DNA of 27,830 bases. It comes from Planctomycetales bacterium 4484_123. GTDB lineage: Bacteria; Planctomycetota; Phycisphaerae; SM23-33. Positions 1 through 7,208 of this stretch are shown in pieces. The position numbers and the translations under genes are program-made. Every line of letters begins with the position of its first letter. Within the stretch, counting starts at the first letter, position 1. The stretch covers positions 1-27,830 of the forward strand of contig MVCS01000001.1 of NCBI GenBank assembly GCA_002049885.1, written 5' to 3'. The notes beneath the pieces are model-generated. The model saw only the letters and a list, made by a program, of their open reading frames with translations, did not search any database and was not told the origin of the DNA.

Positions 1-601
1 CGCGGGTCGCGAATCTCCCTGGCCGCGGCCAGGATGTATTCGTGTCCCTTCAGTTCCGCCAATCGGGAGACCTGTGTGGCCAGCACGTCGTCCGGCCCCA
101 GGCCCAACGATTGCCGAAAGAGGTCAACCTCGGCGGGCCGGCGGAGGTACGTCTCGATCTCCATGCCGCTGTAGATGGTGGTGAACTGTTCGGGCCGACC
201 CACGCCGGCGGCCAGTGCCTGGCGGGTCATGGCGTCGGCGACGGAGATGATGGCGTCAGTCTGCCTGGCCGCCCGCCGTTCCAGGGCGATGTACATCCGG
301 TTTCGCCAGCGCGGCAGGTAGGGGTGGAACGGCAGGCCGTGGATGGTATGCACGATGCGGAGGCGGGCGTAGCGGCCGCCGCGACGGCGCAACTTGGCCG
401 CCGCCTGCGCAGTGTCCCCAGCACGACGAGGCGATATCCGCCGGCCCGGGCCCGACCCAGCAGCTCGCCCTCGGGCCCCAGGGGCGGGCCGGTGATGAGC
501 GTCACCTGATGGCCGCGGGCGTGCAGGCCCTCGCAGGTGAGGATGGTGTTCTCCTGGGCCCCGCCGAGGATCATGCGGGTGATGATGTGAACGATCTTCA
601 T
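1..601 (-). pseudogene. Family 4 glycosyltransferase, frame-broken; 3' end outside window
   Basis: A GT-B fold sugar transferase of the GT4 type, probably for exopolysaccharide or lipopolysaccharide. The first 65 residues from ATG 601 are a clear GT4 N-terminus (MKIVHIITRMILGGAQEN, then a GPPLGPEGEL loop). That frame then turns into low-quality sequence. GT4 similarity resumes in another frame at about 356 with VHTIHGLPFHPYLPRWRN and runs well conserved (SVADAMTRQALAAGV, TIYSGMEIETYL, VSRLAELKGHEYI) to position 1. From memory of the family, about 35 residues (the second half of the N-terminal Rossmann domain, normally ending in a VVHTH-type motif) are missing between the halves, so this is a deletion with frame change and not a single-base slip. 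The donor-binding C-terminus is off-window. It starts 33 bases after the RND remnant on the same strand. Sequencing or assembly error is the alternative. Confidence 0.8.
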
Positions 602-634
602 TGGGCACCATCACACCCGGCCCTGGCGGCGCCG

Positions 635-2293
635 TCAAGGCCGACCGTCCTGGGTGGGGCCGTGGGGCCAGCCGTCCGAGGCTGGCGGTCCGGCCTGGAA
701 CCCGGCACCGTCGGCGGCGGGTGCGACTGTCGGCAGGCCGTTGGCGCCGTTGTCCCCGGGGGCGGGTCTTCGCAGGCCGCCCAGTCCGAAGCGGGCGGCG
801 GCGCGGTACAGGACGGTGTACAGGGTGGGTACGACCACCAGGGTCAGCAGGGTGGCGAAGGCCAGGCCGAAGATGACGGCGATGGCCATGCTCGACCACC
901 ACTGGCTGGACTCGCTGCGGGTGTTGATGATGGTGCCCCAGAAGTTGGCCGGGTCCACGTCGTGGATTTCCAGGCTCACGCCGACGGCCATGGGTATGAG
1001 GCCGAGGATGGTGGTGGTGGCGGTCAGCAGCACCGGGCGCAGGCGGGTCACACCCGCATCCGTGGCCAGGCCGTCTCGGGCGACCCTCTCGATGGCGGCG
1101 CGAGCGTCGGCCTGGCGCCGGCCGAGCCATCCCGGCCTCAGCAGTTGCCAGACGCGTCCGGCGGGGGAGTCTTCCGGCCCCGAGGCTGCGGCCATCAGTG
1201 CCCGGCAGAAGGCGGGCCAGTCGCGGATGTCGTCTTCCCACAGGCGGTTGTCGCCCAGTGGGTCCAATCGTGCCTGGACGTCCTTGAGCACCTCCTCGCT
1301 GCGCCGGCCCTCGGCGTCGGCGGTGATGGTGACCACGCGCTTCTGGTTGATGCGATGGATGGTGCCGAAGCCGGGACGGTAGTCGAACTCGCCCAGCGAG
1401 CTGAGGGGGACCGCCTTGCCTTGGCGGTTGGGCACGCGCAGGCTGAAGAGGTCTTCGATGCGCCGGCGCCGGCTGAGCGGCAGGCGGATGGTGATGTCGT
1501 ACTCGTCGTTGAATTCCCGGAAGGTGCTGACCTCCGTGCCGAAGACGGCCATCTTGAGGAAGTTGCCGATGATGCGGGTGTTGACTCCCAGCAGCATTGC
1601 CCGGCGGCGGTCCACCTTGAAGACCAGTTCCGGCCCGGCCGCCTCCAGGTCGCTGCGCAGGTTGACCAGTCCGGGCACGGGCGGGTCGGAGATCAGGCGC
1701 TTGGCCCGCTCGGCGAGCCTTTCCAGCTCGCGGAAGTCTTTGCCGCTGATCCGCAAGGTGACCGGTGCGCCGGTGGGAGGGCCTTCCTTTTCTTTCTCCA
1801 GCTTGATCTCCGCGCCCGGGATGTCGGCCAGGACACGGCGGATTTCCTCCACGACCTTTGCCGAGGGGCGGTCCTCGGGGCGGTCCTGGTAGTCCAGGAA
1901 CAGCAGCGTGACGTTGGCGACGTGCGGCCCGGAGGCCGAGCCCACCAAGGCGAACCCCTCACCGGCCGATCCCACGTTCGTGATCACATGCTTGAGGTCC
2001 GCTCGGAAGGGTTCGACGCGGCGCTCGACGATTCGCGCCAGGCGGTCTGACTCGCGCAGATTCGTGCCCTGTGGGCTGCGGATGTTGATGTAGGCCCGCC
2101 GGGGATCGAAGTCGGGCAGCAGTTCGAAGCCGTTGCCGCGCTTGGCGTACACCTCGGCCAGGCCCACCAGCAGCAGCACCGCCAGGGCGATGGTAACGGG
2201 CCAGCGCCTCAGCGAGGCAGCCAGCAGCCGGCGGTAACCGCGGATGAACACGAGCCGACTGCGACCTGCGGCGGTGACTGACCGGTCAATCAC
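635..2293 (-). pseudogene. RND (AcrB-type) efflux transporter remnant, C-terminal half with internal deletion
   Basis: A proton-driven inner-membrane drug or metabolite exporter in intact form. The open frame runs from 2359 (574 codons), but a promoter sits at 2296-2324, so translation probably starts at GTG 2293 or GTG 2251. What remains is the second half of an RND protein: TM7 (WPVTIALAVLLLVGLAEVYA), periplasmic porter segments with PDFDPRRAYINI and SPQGTNLRESD, then TRLRPVLLTATTTILG (TM11) and QWWSSMAIAVIFGLAF (TM12). Full RND proteins are about 1,000-1,100 residues. The first half with TM1-6 is absent. So are TM8-10, because the porter domain runs through a short hydrophilic stretch (codons about 370-430 of the open frame) straight into TM11. 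It cannot form a normal pump. No outer-membrane factor or adaptor gene is adjacent. Confidence 0.8.
2274..2293. promoter_or_regulatory. Putative TetR-type operator palindrome
   Basis: A 20-base near-perfect palindrome, GTGACTGACCGGTCAATCAC, with 9 of 10 symmetric pairs matching and the core TGACCGGTCA fully symmetric. It lies immediately downstream of the minus-strand -10 box and would cover the transcription start. TetR/AcrR-family repressors that control RND pumps often bind palindromes of this size and look. No tetR gene is in the window, so the regulator is inferred. Confidence 0.55.
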
Positions 2294-2295
2294 TG

Positions 2296-2324
2296 ATTGT
2301 ATCACGGCAGCCCTGAGGCGCCAA
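2296..2324 (-). promoter_or_regulatory. Sigma70-type promoter reading into the RND remnant
   Basis: On the minus strand, TTGGCG (2324-2319), a 17-base spacer and TACAAT (2301-2296), with an upstream TG giving an extended -10 (TGATACAAT). The predicted start is near 2289, inside the palindrome at 2274-2293, which is the usual place for a repressor to block transcription. Confidence 0.6.
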
Positions 2325-2473
2325 GGGACGCAATTGGCACCACTTGGTTGGGCGGTCACCGACGATGGCGGGGGCCTTCACGGGCCCGGCTGGGGCTGGT
2401 CATGGCCCTTCATCGCCAGCGTTGGTGACGCCGGGGGGGTTACGTACGCTCTGGGTAGCTGTGGTCGGCGGGG

Positions 2474-3862
2474 CTATTGGTGCCCCCTGGGCCGCTGGCG
2501 TCTCCTGCTCCGGCCGAAGGTGTGCAGCGGCTGGGTGGCCAGCTTCCTGATCCTTCGCCACCAGGCGGCGAGGCTGTGGCCGCTGCGACTCCGCAGCAGG
2601 GCGTGAAAGCGGTGGAAGATCTCGTCGATCCGTTCTGCCGGCAGGGAGGGCATCTCCAGCACGCTGCGAGGGACGTAGAAGCATTCCTCTCCGCGCCCGC
2701 TGATCCAGCCGTTCTCGGCGCACACCTCCGCGGCCCTTGTCCCCGCTATGGGGAAAAAGATTCGCGGGACGACCTCGTCGAGCTTCAATGCCGTCACCAG
2801 GTCGAGGGTTTCTTCGACAGAGACCTCCGACTCGTACGGCACGCCGATGAAGACCATGCCCCGCACCGCCAGCCCGGCCCGTTTCATGGACGAGACGCCG
2901 TTGAGTATCTGGTTGTGCGAGGTGCGCAGGGTCAGCACCTCCTCACGGATGAAGTTGCTGCCTGAGCCGATCTGGACATCCACCTGTCGGCAGCCGGCCC
3001 GGGCGAGTAGTTCGGCCGTGTGCTGCCCCACGGCGTTGAGGCAGACCCGGCAGCGGAAGGGCAGGCCGCAACGGCGGGGGTATTCCTCCGCGAAGCGGGC
3101 CAGCCATTCGGCGTCCGTGGCGAAGGCGTGGTCCTCGAAGACGATGCCCTGGATGCCCTGGTAGCGTTCGACCACGGCGCTGATCTCTGCCAGCAGGTGG
3201 TCCACACTGCGACGGCGCAGGTAGCCGTCCCGGCCGTAAAGCTCGATGTACCAGTCGTTGAGGCAGTGGGCGCACCAATTCAGGCAGCCGCGGGTGGCGC
3301 GGAATGCCGCCTCGTGCTCGGCGGAGACGGTCCGGCCGTAGTCGAATATATCACGGTCGGGGTGGGGCAGCGTGTCCAGGTCGGCAGTCGGCTTGTCGGG
3401 GACATTGCGGACCAGGCCCTCTTCACTGTTGAACCACACGCCGGGCACCTCGGCGGGTGACAGGTCGCTGGTGGCCAGGGCTGCGGTCAGCCTGGGCAGC
3501 GCCTGGTCATATTCGCCGCGGATGAGGGCGGTGACCCCCGGGATGCTGATGGCCTGTTCGGGCTGGGAGGTGGCGTAGCGTCCGACCAGGATGACGGGCA
3601 GGTAGTGTCGCTCGGCGATTTCCACGATGGTGTGGCGAGCAAGGGTGTGGCGGTGGGGGGGGACATCCATGAGGATGTGGCTCGGCCGGTGGCGCGTCAC
3701 TGCCGAGCGCAGTCGGTCGCGGTCGTAGTCGCTCATCGCCACCAGGGCGACCTCCAGGTTCCGGCGGCGGAGCATGGCCACTGCCAGCCCCAGCTCGTGA
3801 CAGAAGCGCGGCCGGTCTGGCGCGTGAGAAGGGGGGACGAGTTGGACAATCAGTATGTTCAT
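2474..3862 (-). CDS. B12-binding-type radical SAM protein
   Basis: 462 residues. The radical SAM signature is seen as RATRGCLNWCAHC with C193, C197 and C200 in CxxxCxxC spacing, the ligands of a [4Fe-4S] cluster that cleaves S-adenosylmethionine. Residues 1 to about 130 form an alternating beta/alpha N-terminal domain like the cobalamin-binding domain of the BchE/MiaB-like class (LVPPSHAPDRPRF, then SHILMDVPPH and VILVGRY). The linker LPHPDRDIFDYG just before the radical SAM core is typical of that class. I do not see a clear DxHxxG cobalamin motif, so B12 binding is uncertain. The core continues with GIVFEDHAFATD and IGSGSNFIREEVL. The basic C-terminus looks like a tail. Start ATG 3862 has GGAGAGC just upstream. 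Substrate unknown; members methylate or rearrange lipids, cofactors and natural products. Confidence 0.85.
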   Translation of the reverse strand: MNILIVQLVPPSHAPDRPRFCHELGLAVAMLRRRNLEVALVAMSDYDRDRLRSAVTRHRPSHILMDVPPHRHTLARHTIVEIAERHYLPVILVGRYATSQPEQAISIPGVTALIRGEYDQALPRLTAALATSDLSPAEVPGVWFNSEEGLVRNVPDKPTADLDTLPHPDRDIFDYGRTVSAEHEAAFRATRGCLNWCAHCLNDWYIELYGRDGYLRRRSVDHLLAEISAVVERYQGIQGIVFEDHAFATDAEWLARFAEEYPRRCGLPFRCRVCLNAVGQHTAELLARAGCRQVDVQIGSGSNFIREEVLTLRTSHNQILNGVSSMKRAGLAVRGMVFIGVPYESEVSVEETLDLVTALKLDEVVPRIFFPIAGTRAAEVCAENGWISGRGEECFYVPRSVLEMPSLPAERIDEIFHRFHALLRSRSGHSLAAWWRRIRKLATQPLHTFGRSRRRQRPRGHQ

Positions 3863-3907
3863 GCTCTCCGGCCCTCCGCGCGGCAGGCCGGGGGGCTCCG
3901 GGCCGCC

Positions 3908-4813
3908 CTAGCTGCACAGCCGGGTCACCAGCAGTTGCATGGTCGTCAGTGGGTCGGCGCCGGTCTTCAGTGCCAGGTCTGCTTCGAGCAGATGCCGGAA
4001 ATCTTCGAATGACCTTTGGGGGCTCTGGTCGCGGCCACGTCGGGCCGAACGCGGTCGGCGTCTGCGGCCTTGAAGGCTCGACCGCAGCATCCAGCCGATC
4101 AGCCCCAAGGCGCGGAACTCATCCCCACGGGTGCTGAGCAGGTCGTCGAGGGCCTCCAGCGCCCCCTTCAGGTCCCCGGCCTCTATGGCGTTGGTCAGGG
4201 CGAAGGGCTCCGGTCCGGCGGTGGCGACCACGGCTGCGGCCACGTCGTCGGCGGAGACGGTGCTGCGCCGGCCCACGAACAATGCCAGCTTTTCCAGCTC
4301 GCTGTCCAGCCGCGCCAGGTCCGGCCCGATCCACTCGGCCAGCACCTCCGCCGCCTCGCGCGAGATCGTCTTGCCGCGGGCCCGGGCGAGCTTGCTGATC
4401 CACCCGGGCAGGGCGTCGTAGGCGGGGCAGGAGCAGTCGAAGACCTCCCCCACCTTGGCCGCCTTCCTGGCCAGCACCCATCGTCCCTGCCAGGCGTTGA
4501 CCATCAGCACCAGGGTGCCGGTAGGGCAGGGGTGGTCGAGGTAGTCTTCGAGCTGATGGCGATATCGGCTGACGAAGGGGTCGGCGTCGTGCACGAAGAC
4601 CATTCGGCGGGCCGCCAGCAGCGGGGCGGTGCGGAGTTCGTCGAGCACGGTGGCCAGTTGGGCCTGGCCGTCCAGGTCGGTGACGGCCAGGGCCGTGTGC
4701 TCGTCGGGCGGGAGGGCCTCGATGAGCTGCCTGCGGTAGTGGCGGCGCAGGTAGGGGTCCGGGCCGTTGAAGATGTAGATGCACTTGCAGGGCTTCTCGG
4801 CCATGGCGCGCAC
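3908..4813 (-). CDS. holA: DNA polymerase III subunit delta
   Basis: The delta subunit of the clamp loader, which opens the sliding clamp ring during replication. 301 residues, slightly short for the family (about 330-345). Recognisable parts are the N-terminal IYIFNGPDPYLRRHYRRQLIE, PLLAARRMVFVHDADPF, GTLVLMVNAWQGRW, GPDLARLDSELEKLALFVG (the classic L-x-SEL-x-KL element) and the C-terminal LLEADLALKTGADPLTTMQLLVTRLC. Residues about 245-267 are an Arg-rich run unlike the family; the same DNA in another frame gives a more typical helix, so there may be compensating frame changes there. The start is GTG 4813, with ATG 4804 as alternative. It lies 45 bases upstream of the radical SAM gene on the same strand. 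Confidence 0.8.
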   Translation of the reverse strand: MRAMAEKPCKCIYIFNGPDPYLRRHYRRQLIEALPPDEHTALAVTDLDGQAQLATVLDELRTAPLLAARRMVFVHDADPFVSRYRHQLEDYLDHPCPTGTLVLMVNAWQGRWVLARKAAKVGEVFDCSCPAYDALPGWISKLARARGKTISREAAEVLAEWIGPDLARLDSELEKLALFVGRRSTVSADDVAAAVVATAGPEPFALTNAIEAGDLKGALEALDDLLSTRGDEFRALGLIGWMLRSSLQGRRRRPRSARRGRDQSPQRSFEDFRHLLEADLALKTGADPLTTMQLLVTRLCS

Positions 4814-4855
4814 TCATTGTCCAGGAAGCCCGGCGTGTTGTAAAGACGGCAGCAA

Positions 4856-4879
4856 CAGGGCGGGGGTCCGCCGCCCCTG
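4856..4879 (-). terminator. Weak hairpin after the arsR gene
   Basis: An imperfect GC hairpin (about 8 pairs with one bulge) lies 18-41 bases beyond the arsR stop codon. It has no adjacent T run (a short TCTTT comes about 10 bases later). It may end the arsR transcript before holA; this is weak evidence. Confidence 0.3.
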
Positions 4880-4896
4880 GATGGGTCAGGGCAGTC

Positions 4897-5184
4897 TCAG
4901 ATCAGGCCGAAGAGTTGCTTGACGGCCGCGCCAGCGCGCCGAAACGGAACCGGGTCGATGGAGTAGAAGACCTGCTTTCCCTGGCGGCGATTGCGGACCA
5001 ACCCGTGCGCCCGCAGCAATCCGAGGTGGTGAGAGACGGTAGGCTGGGGCAGGCGGAGGGTCTTGCAGAGCTGCGTGACGTGCTGTTCGCCCTTCTGTAG
5101 CAGCAGGACTACGAGTTTCAGTCTCGTCTGGTCCGAAAGTACACGGAAAAACCTAGACAAGCTCTGGATATGCTGACTCTTCAC
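4897..5184 (-). CDS. ArsR-family winged-helix repressor
   Basis: 95 residues, a typical length for the ArsR/SmtB family of dimeric repressors that release DNA on binding metal or another signal. The fold is visible: RFFRVLSDQTRLKLVVLLLQKGE (first helices), HVTQLCKTLRLPQPTVSHHLGLLRAHGLV (helix-turn-helix with the family's S-x-HL-x-L-x-x-GLV core), then the beta-wing NRRQGKQVFYSI. One cysteine lies in the second helix region (QLCKTL), but the classic ELCVC metal motif is absent, so the inducer cannot be named. Start is GTG 5184 with GGAG eight bases upstream. The 40-residue membrane protein lies upstream on the same strand. No obvious metal resistance gene is adjacent. Confidence 0.85.
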   Translation of the reverse strand: MKSQHIQSLSRFFRVLSDQTRLKLVVLLLQKGEQHVTQLCKTLRLPQPTVSHHLGLLRAHGLVRNRRQGKQVFYSIDPVPFRRAGAAVKQLFGLI

Positions 5185-5244
5185 TATTCCGTCTCCATAG
5201 GGCTTTGGGCAACTTGCCGGGCCAAACCCAGGCGGCTGCCCTGC

Positions 5245-5271
5245 TTCGGACCGAAAAAGAATATTACGTAA
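5245..5271. promoter_or_regulatory. Palindrome pair upstream of arsR, possible self-operator
   Basis: Two short perfect palindromes lie 60-90 bases upstream of the arsR start: TTCGGACCGAA (5245-5255) and TTACGTAA (5264-5271), separated by an A-rich stretch in otherwise GC-rich DNA. ArsR proteins usually repress their own promoters through inverted repeats at such positions. No binding site can be proved from sequence. Confidence 0.3.
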
Positions 5272-5400
5272 GGCAGCGATGAACAGCCGACCCTTACGGG
5301 CCGCCGGCGCGGAAGGCTTGCCGCCCCTTGCCGTCGGCCCATCGGGAGCTTCCGTTGTCTGCTCGGGTCGGGGAGATGTTCACAGCGGAACGGTCCCGGC

Positions 5401-5436
5401 GTCGCGCTGCCGCGCAACCGGGACGGCAGGCGCGAC
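5401..5436 (-). terminator. GC-rich hairpin after the small membrane protein gene
   Basis: A stem of 12 pairs with one bulged G (GTCGCGC TGCCG against CGGCA G GCGCGAC, loop of 11) begins 8 bases after the stop codon at 5444 on the minus strand. There is no T run, so it may act as an mRNA 3' end or a weak terminator. Confidence 0.45.
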
Positions 5437-5443
5437 GGAGATA

Positions 5444-5566
5444 TTACATCTGTCGGCGACGATACATGACCAGGCCGATGATGAGGGCGATCAGCACCAC
5501 CAGGAGTGGGAGCTGCCACCATCTGAACCATGCGGCCGCCACACCAAGCAGTCCACCATCGATCAT
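5444..5566 (-). CDS. Small single-pass membrane protein (40 residues)
   Basis: A short reading frame that simple length filters miss. ATG 5566 is preceded by AAGGAGAG at good spacing, the best ribosome binding site in this part of the window. The product is MIDGGLLGVAAAWFRWWQLP, then a hydrophobic helix (LLVVLIALIIGLVMY) and a basic end (RRRQM) before TAA. A positive tail after one transmembrane helix suggests a cytoplasmic C-terminus. A hairpin follows the stop. It matches no family I know. Neighbours are the tRNA upstream and arsR downstream, 259 bases away. I rate it as a real gene because ribosome site, membrane helix and hairpin agree. Confidence 0.65.
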   Translation of the reverse strand: MIDGGLLGVAAAWFRWWQLPLLVVLIALIIGLVMYRRRQM

Positions 5567-5712
5567 GTCGCTCTCCTTCGTGCCGCTGCCGTCAATAACT
5601 GATTGCGATAGTGCTTATAGCGTTCCAGCAAAAAATGTGTCAAGCAAAAACCCTGCATCGCTCGATCGGCCGAACCAGCGTCGCCATGACCGAAGCGGCA
5701 AGGCACGTGCAC

Positions 5713-5785
5713 TGGCGGCGACTGGACTCGAACCAGTGACCCAGGGCTTATGAATCCCTTGCTCTGCCGACTGAGCTACGCCGCC
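5713..5785 (-). tRNA. tRNA-Met (anticodon CAT)
   Basis: A complete 73-base cloverleaf. Acceptor stem GGCGGCG/CGCCGCC with discriminator A, D arm GCTC-AGTCGGCA-GAGC, anticodon arm AGGGA-TTCATAA-GCCCT, variable loop GGGTC, T arm ACTGG-TTCGAGT-CCAGT. Loop bases 34-36 are CAT. The first pair G1-C72 is paired, so this is not the initiator. It is elongator tRNA-Met or the lysidine-modified tRNA-Ile2, which sequence reading cannot separate with certainty. CCA is not encoded. Pair 31-39 is an A-G mismatch. Confidence 0.93.
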
Positions 5786-5918
5786 AACGCCGGTACATAT
5801 TGCCTCTGTCGCCAGGGCATTGCAAGGGCTTTCTCGCCTCCTCCGTATTCCTCCGGTGGCATTTGCGCTGCGGGCCCCGTGCCGGCTGGGCCTTTGTCCG
5901 CGCCGCCGCGGGCGGCGC

Positions 5919-5959
5919 AAAAAACGGCCGGCGCCCCGTCTGAGCCGCGGCGCCGGCCG
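5919..5959 (-). terminator. Strong rho-independent terminator
   Basis: On the minus strand a perfect 11-pair stem (CGGCCGGCGCC at 5959-5949 against its complement at 5935-5925, 13-base loop) is followed directly by TTTTTT (5924-5919). It lies 35 bases after the stop of the secreted repeat protein. A second GC hairpin (5900-5918) follows. Confidence 0.92.
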
Positions 5960-5993
5960 GCGTGCTAGAAGCGCACGGAGGGGGGAGCCATCT

Positions 5994-6929
5994 TCATTCA
6001 GTCGTCGTGGCCGTGGGTCCGGTCGCGGCTTGAGTCTTGCGTTTTCTCTGCCGCGGCTTGCGCTTCCTGGGCTGCCGGAGCGGCCTGACCTTTTCACGCT
6101 GCTGTTCGTCGAGGATTTGCTCGCGGACGTAGGTGTAGAGCTTGTTGTAGAGCTCCATCCGGGCCTTGCGGTCGGTCATGTCCACGCCGGTGGACTGCTC
6201 GACGTATGCGGCCTTGATCTTGGCCTTCTGCTCGTCGGTGAGTCTTGCCCGGTGGAAGCGGCGGACGAGGTACGCCACTGCCACTTCTGTCCGCTGCTCG
6301 GGGGAGAGGACTTCCTTCTCGACCTGGGCGTACAGCTTGGCCAGCAGGGTGCTGCGGCCCTTCGCGGTGGTCGCCTCGGTGCCGGCGGCGAGCTTGACGT
6401 AGGCCGCCTTGACCTGCTCTTCCTGCTCGGCGGTCAGCTTGGCCGGGCTGATGCGCCGCTTGACGTCCAGGAGGGCCTGGTACTGGTCCCACTTGGCCTT
6501 CTGCTCGGGGGTGAGGACCTCCATGACGGCGTCACGGAATTTCTTTACGATCGCGTTTTTCTTGCCTCTCAGGGCCGAGTATTCCGCCCAGGCCTTCTTG
6601 GCGGCTTCCTTGTCCTTGGCCTCGCGGGCCTTCTTCAAGGCCTCTCGGAGGGCCTCGTACTTGGCCTTGTTCTCTTCCCGGAAGGCGGTGAGTTCCTTGG
6701 CCCGCTGTGCGTTCAGTTCGGCGATCTGCTTTTGCTGGTCCTCGGAGAGGTCGCAGACCTTGACCATCTGGGCGTGCATGCCACGCAGCAGTGGCCTCTT
6801 TTTCGCTGCACGTGCCTTCCTTGCCTTTCTGGTCTTCTTCGGCGCGGCTTGGCCTTCCCGGGCCAAGAGGCTGGGCGCCGCAATGGCCATGGCGAACAGC
6901 CCAGCCAGGATCCATGTCAGGCGTCTCAT
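5994..6929 (-). CDS. Secreted Lys-rich helical repeat protein, Spy/LTxxQ-like
   Basis: 311 residues from ATG 6929, chosen because AGGGAGAA lies just upstream and a signal peptide begins there (MRRLTWILAGLFAMAIAAPS, then LLA). The frame is open further upstream but lacks support. After the signal come a basic linker (KKTRKARKARAAKKR), an L-S-E-D-Q-Q helix start (residues 61-66) and long charged helices. The motif LTPEQKAKW (139-147) resembles the LTxxQ motif of Spy/CpxP periplasmic proteins. Two tandem units follow (about 164-216 and 229-281), each with LT-x-EQ, KAAYV, KLY and EQR or QQR. The tail is Arg/Lys-rich, then Thr-rich. The likely place is the periplasm; a chaperone or stress-buffering role is only suggested by the Spy likeness and by the chaperone cluster next door. 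Confidence 0.75.
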   Translation of the reverse strand: MRRLTWILAGLFAMAIAAPSLLAREGQAAPKKTRKARKARAAKKRPLLRGMHAQMVKVCDLSEDQQKQIAELNAQRAKELTAFREENKAKYEALREALKKAREAKDKEAAKKAWAEYSALRGKKNAIVKKFRDAVMEVLTPEQKAKWDQYQALLDVKRRISPAKLTAEQEEQVKAAYVKLAAGTEATTAKGRSTLLAKLYAQVEKEVLSPEQRTEVAVAYLVRRFHRARLTDEQKAKIKAAYVEQSTGVDMTDRKARMELYNKLYTYVREQILDEQQREKVRPLRQPRKRKPRQRKRKTQAATGPTATTTE

Positions 6930-7164
6930 CGGTGTTCTCCCTGGGGGCTTGTGTTGCGCCACGGCGCCGCCCCCTGGCGCCGGGCGGCTCGCGACGGGTC
7001 GGGCGTCGGCCCCAAGACCGCCCGAGTTCACAGTGCGGACTATTAAACGCCCAGGGCGGGCTGGGGTTGCGGTGGAGGGCTGGAAATCTTCCGCCCCGGC
7101 CAGGGGTTGGGCTGGGTTGGCCGGACGACAAGGCCCGCATCCAGTCGGATGGGCCCAAGGCGGC

Positions 7165-7190
7165 GCACCAATGAGACTTGCGATTGGTGC
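7165..7190 (-). terminator. Hairpin after the chaperone cluster
   Basis: A perfect 8-pair stem, GCACCAAT/ATTGGTGC with a 10-base loop, starts 19 bases beyond the stop of the zinc-ribbon gene, the last gene of the cluster. A smaller hairpin (7192-7207) precedes it. There is no T run, so this is a transcript 3' end hairpin more than a textbook terminator. Confidence 0.5.
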
Positions 7191-7208
7191 CGGCCGTCCT
7201 GCCGGCCC

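Noticed and set aside
509..2050. Long plus-strand reading frame opposite the RND remnant
   Set aside because: It is the antisense of conserved RND sequence; its translation is Gly/Ala/Asp/Val-rich with no motif, as expected for high-GC DNA.
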